NCBI GenBank assembly: GCA_013327885.1
Contig: JABUMY010000004.1
Coordinates: 186,001 to 250,000, forward strand
Direction of reading: 5' to 3'
DNA length: 64,000 nucleotides
From: Flavisolibacter longurius
GTDB taxonomy: Bacteria > Bacteroidota > Bacteroidia > Chitinophagales > Chitinophagaceae
Shown here: positions 25,558 through 34,900 of the stretch, piece by piece
Numbering within the stretch: the first letter of the stretch is position 1
Layout: each line of letters opens with the position of its first letter
The notes under the pieces: generated by a model
Databases searched by the model: none
Told to the model about the DNA's origin: nothing
The model's input: the letters and a program-made list of their open reading frames with translations, nothing else
Translations under genes and position numbers: made by a program

Positions 25558-25932
25558 GGGATATGTAGTTGTATTTCAGTTGATTACACTTGCAAAAAAT
25601 AAATACGTGACAGGAGGGTGAACTACCCGCGTTTTCCGTCGTTTTGGCTCCTTTTGACCTATTCTGAGAACTACTTCGAAGATAAATGGCTTTTTTGATC
25701 AAACTGCTCTCCTCATGAATTTTTTAATCATGTACGACTTATCGAAAGTCAAAGTGCTTAATTCTGCCAGTGGTATTAAGTAAGGTAAGATAGGAGAGTA
25801 TAGAAGACTGCTTTTTAGGTGTTCAATCTCTTGCCGGTTTATAACCCATCTGTACCCCCCTGGCAATTAGATGATGATCATTTAGTGCCTGAATGTGACT
25901 GGCTGAAATAGGGAGGCCTGTAAGTAGAAAGC
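25558..25932. other. Intergenic region, no gene seen
   Basis: About 370 bp without a supportable reading frame, repeat or RNA. It separates the tRNA scar from the lipoprotein gene and probably includes remnants of an excised element. Confidence 0.4.
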
Positions 25933-26406
25933 CTACAAATAAAAAATATCAGAAATTTTATTTATTTGTATTTCTGCTTTGGAATTTAATATCCTATTGA
26001 TAAATACAATGAATTCATGTGCATGTTCTGCTTTTCTCTTTTTAACCTTGGTCGTAGATCCACATCCCTCACTATAGTTGAATTCCTGACGATTCAGTTT
26101 GGAAATTACTTTTACCGTAATCGGCATAGTCGGCATCATAAAGCAGCTGTCTTGTATTTCTTCTTTGTTTTTAATTTCATCGAGGTTTAAAGAATGGTAC
26201 TTGTCAATAATCTTTCTTGATTCAGATTCTGTCAAAGTGAATTTAACGATACTATCAGGCTTATCGTTGAAATGAATGGTCATGGTTCCAGATGAAAGGT
26301 TGTATGAATAACTCTGCGTATCATGTAATTCAATTTGCATTGAGTAGTCATTATTATTTCTACACGAGAGTAACATTGGGATAATAAAATATAGGTATCG
26401 AAGCAT
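25933..26406 (-). CDS. Putative lipoprotein, unknown function
   Basis: About 157 residues from the ATG at 26406 (an in-frame ATG lies 15 bp further upstream). The N-terminus LRYLYFIIPMLLSC fits a lipoprotein signal with a lipobox Cys. The rest has no domain I recognise. It carries Cys residues in DSCFMMPTM and SEGCGSTTK that could form a disulfide. It stands alone, with about 240 bp of non-coding DNA between it and the 77-residue gene. It is likely a real but uncharacterised exported protein. Confidence 0.6.
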   Translation of the reverse strand: MLRYLYFIIPMLLSCRNNNDYSMQIELHDTQSYSYNLSSGTMTIHFNDKPDSIVKFTLTESESRKIIDKYHSLNLDEIKNKEEIQDSCFMMPTMPITVKVISKLNRQEFNYSEGCGSTTKVKKRKAEHAHEFIVFINRILNSKAEIQINKISDIFYL

Positions 26407-26661
26407 GCTAATTAGATGCAATAGAAGAGAGAATACATAGAATTGACTATTAGTAGCAAACTTGATGTAGGAAATGGCTCTCGATGTGGGAAGCCCAAGG
26501 TTGCTAAGGTATTACTCTGTACGTAGGCTTAGCAACCGGATGCCTAATTAAAATGGTGCATAGAATTACCGAACGTACAAGTGAATGACACAACGGAGGC
26601 TGATGCAATTTTCTGTCGCTGTTAAACAAATTCTCCTGCGCTATTAAGGTTATTCTGTTGA

Positions 26662-26895
26662 TTAGAACCGAGGTTTCGACCTTAACAAGGCAACGGTAAA
26701 CGTATCAATCACTTCTATTGGTAACTGTTCTCTATTCACCAGTTCGATACTGATGAAGCCAATTTCGTTGTCAATCCTGATTTTGTAATAATCGTGAATG
26801 TTCTTCCGTTTGAAAAATGAATTGAATTCAGTCTCCATCGCTTTGATTTCATTATCAAGGCTATTAATCCATAGTTGTACTCTTTCTTCTTTCAC
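26662..26895 (-). CDS. Small hypothetical protein
   Basis: A 77-residue frame with charged, helix-forming sequence (NSLDNEIKAMETEFNSFFKR) and no known domain. It begins 14 bp after the stop codon of the P-type ATPase gene on the same strand, so it may be the last gene of the metal efflux operon. It could be translated, but I see no independent evidence. Confidence 0.45.
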   Translation of the reverse strand: MKEERVQLWINSLDNEIKAMETEFNSFFKRKNIHDYYKIRIDNEIGFISIELVNREQLPIEVIDTFTVALLRSKPRF

Positions 26896-26909
26896 TTTAG
26901 CCTATTTAA

Positions 26910-28904
26910 TTATAACGTTAGCTTTTGTATTCTAACAGCATTCAGGATTGCCAATAAGGCTACCCCAACGTCCGCTATCACCGCTTCCCATAAGGTTGCA
27001 ACACCGCCTGCGCCCAGGATTAATACAATGATTTTAACCACCATTGCCAGGATGATATTTTGCCAAACGATTCTTTTGGTAATCTTTCCTGCTTTGATGG
27101 CGGCCGGTATTTTGGAGGGCTGGTCGTTTTGAATCACCACATCGGCTGTTTCAATGGTGGCATCGCTGCCCAGGCCACCCATCGCAATGCCTGCATCGGC
27201 CAGCGCAACAACCGGCGCATCATTTACGCCATCACCTACAAAAGCAATTTTCCTGCCCTGATCCTTCAGCTTCTGCACTTGTTCGACTTTCCCTTCGGGT
27301 AAAAGACTGCCGTAGGCTTCATCAATACCTAATGTTTTTGCCACCTGGTCAACTACCGACTGCTTGTCTCCGGAAAGCATGACGGTTTTGATGTTCTGAC
27401 GGTGCAAGGCATCAATTGTTTTTTGTGCGTCCTCTTTTATTTCATCGGCGATGGTAATATAGCCAGCATACTTTTTATCAATGGCCACAACCACAATGGT
27501 ATCGACCACCTGCTCTATCGCTGCCGGATACTGGATGCCGTATTTATTCAACAGCTTTGCATTGCCCGCCAACACTTCTTTACCATCAATGGTGCCTTTC
27601 AAGCCATGTCCTGCCACTTCTTCTATATCTGAAGTTTGCAGACCTTCATACATGTTATCGGCATATTCTGTTACGGCCTTTGCGATGGGATGAGTGGAAT
27701 GTTGCTCCAAAGCCGCCACTATTTTCAGAAACTCTTCCCGCTCTATTCCACTTGGCACTACTTGCTGAACCTTGAAAACACCTTTTGTCAGTGTACCAGT
27801 TTTATCCATCACCACTGTATCAACCTGTGTCATCACATCCAGGTAATTGCCACCCTTAAACAAAATACCGTTGCGGGATGCCAGGCCGATACCACCAAAA
27901 TAACCCAACGGAATGGAGACTACCAGCGCACAGGGACAACTGATCACTAAGAAAACAAGTGCTCTGTAGAACCAGGTTTGAAAATCATAATCGGCAACAA
28001 AAAAGTATGGCACAACACACAGGGCAAGCGCCAGGAAAAAAACAATAGGGGTGTACACCTTAGCAAATCTGGATATAAATAGCTGTGTTTGTGACTTACG
28101 GGCAGTAGCATCCTGCACCATATCCAGAATGCGGCTTAGCTTACTGTCTCTAAAAAGAGCATTCACCTTTACTTCGGCAAGTGTGTTCAGGTTAATCATA
28201 CCCGCCAGAATCGCCTCACCTCTGTACTTCGTATCAGGTTTGCTTTCACCGGTTAGAGCGGCTGTATTGAAAGAAGCGTTTTCAGAAAGCAACTCGCCAT
28301 CCAACGCCACTTTCTCACCTGGCTTTACCTGTATGCTTTCACCCAATTGTACCTGTGCCGGGTCTACCACTTCTGATTTTCCGTTTCTCAAAACTGTCAC
28401 TTCATCTGGCCGTATATCCAGCAGGGCTTTAATGCTTCGTTTGGCCCTGTTTACGGCTGCATCCTGAAACCATTCGCCAATTTGATAGAAAACCATTACT
28501 GCCACGCCTTCTTCATATTCACCAATGATGAAGGCGCCAATGGTAGCCACGCTCATCAATACAAACTCATTAAAGAAGTCGCCACGCTTGGATTTGCGAA
28601 AGGCAAGGTCCAAAACTTTTCTTCCGGCCAACAGGTAAGCTATGAGGTTTATAATGACTAAGGGAATATTTGGTATCTCTACATTGAACCCATATTCTAA
28701 AACAAGCAGCACCACCAAAATGGCTAAGGCTAAGAGCAGGTCCCAATGTGCCTTCCATCCAGCCTCATCTTTTTCTGCACCGCTGGCTGCATGTGCATGG
28801 TCGTGGCCATCATCTGTCGCATGTTGATTTTCCGTTGGTGTTTCTGCCACTTTTGAAAGTTCATTAAGTGCTAAACCCTTATCTTTTTCAGTATTATATT
28901 CCAT
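26910..28904 (-). CDS. Heavy-metal P-type ATPase (Zn/Cd/Co exporter type)
   Basis: A 664-residue P1B-type ATPase that would pump divalent metal ions out of the cytoplasm. It has the membrane motif SCPCALVV, the phosphorylation site DKTGTLTKG, the HP motif in QHSTHPIAKAV and the hinge GDGVNDAPVVALADAGIAMG. CPC with this context is typical of zinc/cadmium/lead exporters. The N-terminus lacks a Cys-type metal-binding domain but has a short His-rich stretch (GHDHAHAA), which is common in this phylum. It is in one - strand operon with a NicO-like permease, a Fur-family regulator and an RND pump, which supports divalent metal detoxification. Confidence 0.95.
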   Translation of the reverse strand: MEYNTEKDKGLALNELSKVAETPTENQHATDDGHDHAHAASGAEKDEAGWKAHWDLLLALAILVVLLVLEYGFNVEIPNIPLVIINLIAYLLAGRKVLDLAFRKSKRGDFFNEFVLMSVATIGAFIIGEYEEGVAVMVFYQIGEWFQDAAVNRAKRSIKALLDIRPDEVTVLRNGKSEVVDPAQVQLGESIQVKPGEKVALDGELLSENASFNTAALTGESKPDTKYRGEAILAGMINLNTLAEVKVNALFRDSKLSRILDMVQDATARKSQTQLFISRFAKVYTPIVFFLALALCVVPYFFVADYDFQTWFYRALVFLVISCPCALVVSIPLGYFGGIGLASRNGILFKGGNYLDVMTQVDTVVMDKTGTLTKGVFKVQQVVPSGIEREEFLKIVAALEQHSTHPIAKAVTEYADNMYEGLQTSDIEEVAGHGLKGTIDGKEVLAGNAKLLNKYGIQYPAAIEQVVDTIVVVAIDKKYAGYITIADEIKEDAQKTIDALHRQNIKTVMLSGDKQSVVDQVAKTLGIDEAYGSLLPEGKVEQVQKLKDQGRKIAFVGDGVNDAPVVALADAGIAMGGLGSDATIETADVVIQNDQPSKIPAAIKAGKITKRIVWQNIILAMVVKIIVLILGAGGVATLWEAVIADVGVALLAILNAVRIQKLTL

Positions 28905-28910
28905 ACTATC

Positions 28911-29525
28911 TTATTGAATGAAAAATGAAATAATTCCGGTTGCCACTAACGTCAACCCGGTTATGATGCCGGCATTTTGTTCCCACTTATGCCAGTTTAG
29001 TTTCAGCAAACCTTTATAAACAATCTGTACCCAAATAAGCATTCCCGATATAGTCACAACCGCATACATGATGGCAATCATGGCCATCAGGTACCATCCT
29101 TTTGCACCGGCTAACAGAAAATACACTTCAATTTCCATGCAAGGGGAGAGGAACATGGCAATAACCAATGCCGTGATGATTGAACGTTTGGTTTTCTTTT
29201 CCAGCTTTTCTCTTTCAACGGCAAAATGACTGTGTCTATAATGTTGACGGATAAAGTACAGACCGAGCAGAATCAATAAGGATGGAGCAATGACGTGAGT
29301 AAAATTTTCCAGGTGCGCAGCCAACTCTTCACCAATAAGCCCCAGCAACAAGCCGATTACAATGGTGCTAATTACATGGGACAAACCGGCAATAAGGGTT
29401 ATTCTGCTTGTTTCCCCTAATGACCAGCCTTCTTTTTTGCCGATTGCCAAGACCGGTAGCCAATGATTAGGAATCAGTGCGTGAAGAAGGCTGATAATTA
29501 AGCTCCCTGTAATGATGCTTATCAT
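28911..29525 (-). CDS. NicO/UreH-like membrane permease
   Basis: A 204-residue protein with about six membrane helices. The first helix carries HALIPNHWLPV, resembling the HxxxxDH signature of nickel/cobalt transporters with Asn in place of Asp. A cytoplasmic loop is rich in His and Arg (RQHYRHSHFAVERE). A second motif (LSPCMEIEVYFL) contains a conserved Pro-Cys. It lies 6 bp upstream of the P-type ATPase gene and probably works as an accessory metal exporter. The exact ion cannot be told. Confidence 0.7.
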   Translation of the reverse strand: MISIITGSLIISLLHALIPNHWLPVLAIGKKEGWSLGETSRITLIAGLSHVISTIVIGLLLGLIGEELAAHLENFTHVIAPSLLILLGLYFIRQHYRHSHFAVEREKLEKKTKRSIITALVIAMFLSPCMEIEVYFLLAGAKGWYLMAMIAIMYAVVTISGMLIWVQIVYKGLLKLNWHKWEQNAGIITGLTLVATGIISFFIQ

Positions 29526-29617
29526 AATGCTAATTCAAAGTGCCCAGTAAAGCGAACAATGATGAGAGCAACACCACACATTTCCAACAGTTAAACTTCA
29601 TGTTTTTGATTTTTAGG

Positions 29618-30226
29618 TTAGTAAATAAGTCTCGGAACGTTGTTTTTATATCTCGTGTATGCTTCTCCATGCTGTTTCTGCAGAAAATCTTCTTCCAGCC
29701 GCATTGTAATATGAAGCACTATATAAGCAGAGAACAAAACAGCAAACGTGATCGCATTTGGCAAAATCAAAAAAAATCCTACCAGACTAATGAGAAGAAA
29801 TAAGAAGATGGGATTTCTTGACTTGGAAAACAGGCCCCAGGTAACCAACTGTGTTTTGTTATCATAGTCGATTCCGATTCGCCACGATTGTTTCATCTGC
29901 AATTGGGCGACCACAATTCCCAGAATGGAGAGATGCCCAAGAATCAACCCGGCTACCCGTAACGAAGGAAATTCCAAGTACTCAAAGCGGGCAAGCCGGT
30001 TATAGGCAGATTCTGAAAATGAATACAACAATACAGTCATAAGCAAAAGCAAGATGAACACTTTCATAGAGCCCCCGATATAGTTATGTGCCCCATCCAT
30101 ATTTGTTGCAAAGCGGAAGGGATTGATGCCTGTTTGTCTATACACTCTAATACTCGGTATAACAAAGACCAGCACAATAAAACCAATCAGATAAAGCGGC
30201 AGGTAGATTTTAAGAATCGCATCCAT
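29618..30226 (-). CDS. ICMT-like membrane methyltransferase family protein
   Basis: About 202 residues from the ATG at 30226 (an upstream extension overlaps the regulator gene and is unlikely). It has several membrane helices and a C-terminal region with WGLFSKSRNPIFLFLL and RLEEDFLQKQHGEAYTRYK. This is the pattern of isoprenylcysteine carboxyl methyltransferase-like proteins: an Arg-Asn-Pro SAM-binding turn and a Glu-Glu plus Tyr motif. Bacterial members are often next to metal efflux genes and their substrate is unknown. It lies between the Fur-family regulator and the NicO-like gene in the same operon. Confidence 0.75.
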   Translation of the reverse strand: MDAILKIYLPLYLIGFIVLVFVIPSIRVYRQTGINPFRFATNMDGAHNYIGGSMKVFILLLLMTVLLYSFSESAYNRLARFEYLEFPSLRVAGLILGHLSILGIVVAQLQMKQSWRIGIDYDNKTQLVTWGLFSKSRNPIFLFLLISLVGFFLILPNAITFAVLFSAYIVLHITMRLEEDFLQKQHGEAYTRYKNNVPRLIY

Positions 30227-30255
30227 AAAACTGTTTTTTTCTTCAATGCTCAAAA

Positions 30256-30705
30256 TTATTCTTCTGTACCGTGCAACTGGATTGCATTCTTTTGGTAGCA
30301 AGTATTGCTAGTGCCATTTGCAACCAGGTTGATTTCTGCTAAAACAAAATCATGGGGAAGCTTTACATCGGGCACTTTGTGTTTCGGTAAGCAAATGGTT
30401 TGCTTGCAGCTGTTGCAATAGAAATGCAAATGCAGATCATAATGTAAGCCTTCCTGGCAGGCCTCTGCGCATAATGCATATTTAGTTGATTCCGATCCAT
30501 CCTTTATGCTATGAATCAGACCTTTCTCCTCGAATGTTTTCAGTGTCCGATAAAGTGTTGTTCGGTCAGCGTGTTGAAAATCATGTTCAAGGTCTTGCAG
30601 ACTAACAGCCGTTCTCTGCTTCAATAAATGCTCTAAGACCAAAATACGCATTGCAGTGGGCGTAATGCCCTTTGCCGTTAACAGCTTTTCAATTGCATCA
30701 TTCAT
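30256..30705 (-). CDS. Fur-family metal-responsive regulator
   Basis: A 149-residue repressor-type protein. The N-terminal winged helix has TAMRILVLEHLLKQ and a recognition helix DRTTLYRTLKTFEEKGLI. The C-terminal dimerisation domain has a His-rich site (YDLHLHFYC) and a structural CNSC pair plus a later Cys. The pattern fits a zinc-sensing (Zur-like) or other Fur member. It is encoded within the efflux operon it probably controls, 12 bp after the membrane-fusion gene. Confidence 0.9.
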   Translation of the reverse strand: MNDAIEKLLTAKGITPTAMRILVLEHLLKQRTAVSLQDLEHDFQHADRTTLYRTLKTFEEKGLIHSIKDGSESTKYALCAEACQEGLHYDLHLHFYCNSCKQTICLPKHKVPDVKLPHDFVLAEINLVANGTSNTCYQKNAIQLHGTEE

Positions 30706-30716
30706 AACAATTGTTT

Positions 30717-31985
30717 TTAATGCCCATGCCCACCGGTATTCGTCATTTTTGCCATAACAAAAAAGGCGCCTTTTGAAATAATTGGTGATTTGGGACGAAT
30801 ATTCTTTACCAATTTCACTTCCGTAAATCCAACATCACTTGCTCCTTTGATTACCTGAACCCTTTCAAAATATCTTGAAGGTTCGTCAGCATGCTCTTTT
30901 TCAGTTTCTTCCTTTTTTCCTTCTTCATGCCCATCGTCTTTGTGTTCTTCTGTGCCTTCCTTGGGTGCTTCCGTTTGAACAAAGATGTAATCTTGTCCCT
31001 GGTAAGTGACGATGGCATCTGTTGGCACAGATGGCACAACCGATTGCCCAATGCTAATCAATGCAGTAATGTTCATGCCTTCAATCAACCCGGACTTGTC
31101 ACCCATCACCACCGCATGAATCGGAATTGTTTTCGACTCACTAACAAAGGCCGTTCCGATGGAAAAGATCTTTGCGTCGTATTCTCTGCCAGGGTTGTTG
31201 GTCAGCGTAAAATGAATGATTTGATCCGCATGAAGCTTGGGCAAATCTTTTTCGTAGACAAACAAATCAAGATGCAACTGTGAATTGTTAACGATTTCTG
31301 CGATAGGTGTGCTTTGGTCAACCGGTGAACCGATTTGTGCATTTACTGTACTTACCGTTCCGCTAATGGGTGCGGTAATGCTAATAGTAGTAACAATATT
31401 TCCCTTGCTTACCGAAGCTGGTGAAATTCCCATGGCACTGAGTTGTTTACTTAGTGAATTACGGGTTGCCCTGAGCGTTGACAATTCGGTTTGTACCCGC
31501 TGAACATTCTTTAACGGAGCCGCATTGCCCTCCACCAGTTCTCTCTGCCGCCTTAACTCAATTTCTGCCAAATTGATTTGTGCATTGGTAGTTTGCAGTT
31601 CTTGTTGAAGTTGCGCCACGTTAGGGTTAACAATGGATGCAATCACCTGACCTTTTTTGACAAAGCTACCTGGCTGAATCAACAAGGTTTTCAAAACACC
31701 GCTGTTCACCGAAGTCACCAAAGCCTTATTTTGATTGGGTACTGAAAGAATACCATTGGCCCTGATAGAGGTGGTGAGGTTTTTTAATTCGATGGTACTT
31801 ACTTCAATAGCTGCTGTCTTTATCTGTTCCTCGGTCAACGCCACAACATTTCCTTCCGCTTCGCTGTGACCTTCCTCTCCATGTTCCTCAGTTTTTTGTT
31901 CTGTGGCCTCCGTTTTAGTTGTGCTTTTGCCACCACAGGAAGCGAGATACAAGGCAGCGGCAAATAATATGATTATTTGTTTCAT
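30717..31985 (-). CDS. RND efflux periplasmic adaptor (CusB/CzcB-like)
   Basis: A 422-residue membrane-fusion lipoprotein that joins the inner membrane pump to the outer membrane channel. The lipobox is LYLASC. A Glu/His-rich segment follows (EEHGEEGHSEAEG), then the barrel-sandwich and alpha-hairpin (LLIQPGSFVKKGQVIASI). A second His/Glu-rich stretch lies near the C-terminus (EHKDDGHEEGKKEE). These acidic/His tracts suggest metal chelation in the periplasm. It lies 5 bp downstream of the pump gene. Confidence 0.93.
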   Translation of the reverse strand: MKQIIILFAAALYLASCGGKSTTKTEATEQKTEEHGEEGHSEAEGNVVALTEEQIKTAAIEVSTIELKNLTTSIRANGILSVPNQNKALVTSVNSGVLKTLLIQPGSFVKKGQVIASIVNPNVAQLQQELQTTNAQINLAEIELRRQRELVEGNAAPLKNVQRVQTELSTLRATRNSLSKQLSAMGISPASVSKGNIVTTISITAPISGTVSTVNAQIGSPVDQSTPIAEIVNNSQLHLDLFVYEKDLPKLHADQIIHFTLTNNPGREYDAKIFSIGTAFVSESKTIPIHAVVMGDKSGLIEGMNITALISIGQSVVPSVPTDAIVTYQGQDYIFVQTEAPKEGTEEHKDDGHEEGKKEETEKEHADEPSRYFERVQVIKGASDVGFTEVKLVKNIRPKSPIISKGAFFVMAKMTNTGGHGH

Positions 31986-31990
31986 TTCTT

Positions 31991-34900
31991 TTATCTGTTT
32001 AGATAGTAATTGGCTTGAATGGCTGATTGATTGTATTGGTTCAGCACTTCTAAATAGTTTCGTTGTATGTCAATGGCCTGGGTCAGGAATTGTGATAGAT
32101 CGGCAAAGCTGATTTCCCCAGCACGATATGAAATGTTAGCGGCCTTGATAATAGCGTCTGCTTGGGCAAGTCCTGTGGTTTCATAAAAGTTGAGCATTTC
32201 TTCATCTTTTCTTAACTGTTGGATTGCCTGGTAATACTGGCCCGATAAATTCGCGATTTCATAATTGACAAGGGACTGCTGATAGTCTCTTTCCTGTTCA
32301 GCGGCCCGGATACGATTTTTAACCGCAGAGCGGTTGAATATGGGAAAATTGGCTGATACAGAAAACCCGGAAAACAAATTTCGTTGACCATTCACTCTTT
32401 CGGGTATCAAAGGACTGTATAACCGCTGACTGAAAAACCGGCCTTCAAAGTTTGGCTTCACGCCCTGTTGCTGTACATTCACTTCGGCTGCCGCAATGCT
32501 CGTGTTTTGTAACTGAAGTTGAATGGCGGGATGGTTTCGAAGTGTATCCAGTAAGAGTTCTGTGTTCACTTTTTCAAGCGGTTCAAGCGGTGGCAGATAC
32601 AAGTAGCCGGTATTGGTTAACCGGCGCAAAACTTCCTGTTGGGCGGCGATATCCCGGTTCAACATATGGACCTGCACTGTGATTTCTCTCGAACGTGCAA
32701 TTGCTGCTATGCTGTCCAATCCTGCGCTTTCTCCAGTTCGAACTTTTAACCTGGCGGCATTAGCAAGGGAGCGGTAAATGCTGTCAAGCCGAGTAAATAG
32801 CTGCTGCCTGTTTTGCAAATACCAGATGGTGTAGTAAGCTCCCTGTACATCCCGCTTGATTTCCAAGGCCCGCAATTGCCGCGACAACTGCGTTGCAGTC
32901 AGTTGCTGTTCCAGCAAGTTCCTGCGTGCCCGGTACACACCCGGCCATTCCAGACTTTGGCTGATGCCGATTTTTAGCACGCCATTTGGATCTCCCGGGC
33001 TGAGATCTTCGTTCTCAACAAAGAAACCTGTCCGGGGCAATTCCCCGCCTGTGCTAATCAGTGTACGGCCACGTTGAACCTGCATGTCGGCGGCTCTAAG
33101 CTGAAGGTTCGTTCTTAAAGCTGTGTCATAAACGGCATCGAATGATGTTCGTATAGTTTGCCCGGTTGGTTGGGCAAACACGATTTGGGAGACAAAAAGT
33201 AGCGCTATTACAGGGGCTACTTTCTGAATGGTTTTATTCGGTCGCATTTTTCCGGAAAAAATTATATAGAGTAAGGGTAAAACAAAAAGGGTTAGAACAG
33301 TGGCTGTTATCAATCCACCGATAACCACCGTAGCCAAGGGTTTCTGCACTTCGGCACCGGCACCGGTGGAAATTGCCATGGGAAGAAATCCAAGCGAGGC
33401 TACCGTTGCGGTCATCAACACCGGGCGAAGCCTGATCTTCGTTCCTTCCAATACCCGTTGAATGGGGTCCGTTATCCCTTCTTTCGCCAGGTGGTTGAAC
33501 TGGCCAATGAGTACAATTCCGTTCAGCACAGCAACGCCAAACAAGGCAATAAAACCCACACCAGCCGATATACTAAAGGGCATACCCCTTAACAACAAGG
33601 CAAAAACACCACCAATTGCAGACATCGGGATCGCTGTAAATATTAAGGCTGCTTGCTTTACGGAACCGAAAGTGAAATAAAGAAGAGCGAAGATGAGCAA
33701 CAAGGCAATTGGGACAGCAATACTTAACCTCGCTGATGCTTGTTCCAGGTTTTCAAACGTGCCGCCATAGGTAAAATAGTAGCCTGTAGGCAAGATATTT
33801 TGAGCCGACAACTTTGCCTGTATATCCTGCACAACGGACTGCACATCTCTGTCTTGCACATTGAAACCAATAACAACCCTGCGCTTTGCATCTTCACGGC
33901 TGATCTGCGACGGGCCTTCTTTGAAAGAAACAGTGGCCACCTGGCTCAATGGTATTTGCGCTCCATCTGCTGTTGGAATAAAGAGGTTGGCGACATCCTC
34001 AATAGAGTTTCGGTTAGCTGTATCAAGTCTTACAACCAGGTCGAACTTTCGTTCGTTCTCAAAGACAACACCGGCTGATTGTCCTGCAAAGGCTGTACTA
34101 ACTACCCGGTTCACATCCTCGATGTTCATGCCATAACTGGCAATCCTCCCCCTATCGTATTCAATCGTAATTTGCGGAAGTCCAGTTGTCCTTTCTATCT
34201 GGGGTTCTGTTACGCCTTCCACGGACTGAATGATCGAAGCAATTCTCGGAGCCAGCGCAGCCAGGGTATCAATGTTCTCGCCAAAAATCTTCACCGCTAC
34301 GTCTTGCCTGACACCGGTCATGAGTTCATTAAAACGCATTTGAATGGGCTGGTTGGCTTCGAAAAAGACACCGGGAATTGCTTCCAGCTTTTCCTCCATC
34401 ATCCGGGATAATTCATTGTAATCGTCTGTTGTTGTCCATTCATCTTTATCTTTTAAGGTGATGATTAAATCACTGGCTTCCGGTGGCATGGGGTCGGTAG
34501 GCACTTCTGCGCTTCCTGTTTTGCCCACCACATCTTTTACCTCCGGGAAGGACTTAATAATTCGGGACGCCTGCATGGATGTTTCAATGCTTTGCGAAAG
34601 TGAAGAGCCTTGCGGCAGAATGCAGTGAAAGGCATAATCGCCTTCCTGCAATTGAGGTATAAATTCTGCGCCCATCCTGGAAAAAATGATTCCTGTAATT
34701 ACCAAAAGAGCAGTTGCCGCAGCAACGACGACGTATTTCAATTTGATTGCCCAATGAATAGCGGGGGAATAAAGCCGCTGGAAAAAGTCCATCATTCGGT
34801 CTGAAATATTACGCTTGTGCGATACCTGTTTAGGGAGGAACCTGGCGCACATCATGGGAATATAAGTCAGTGATAAAATCAAAGCTCCCAGGATAGCAAA

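Noticed and set aside
29618-30301. Longer version of the ICMT-like protein
   Set aside because: The upstream TTG start lies inside the Fur-family gene; the ATG at 30226 leaves a normal intergenic gap.
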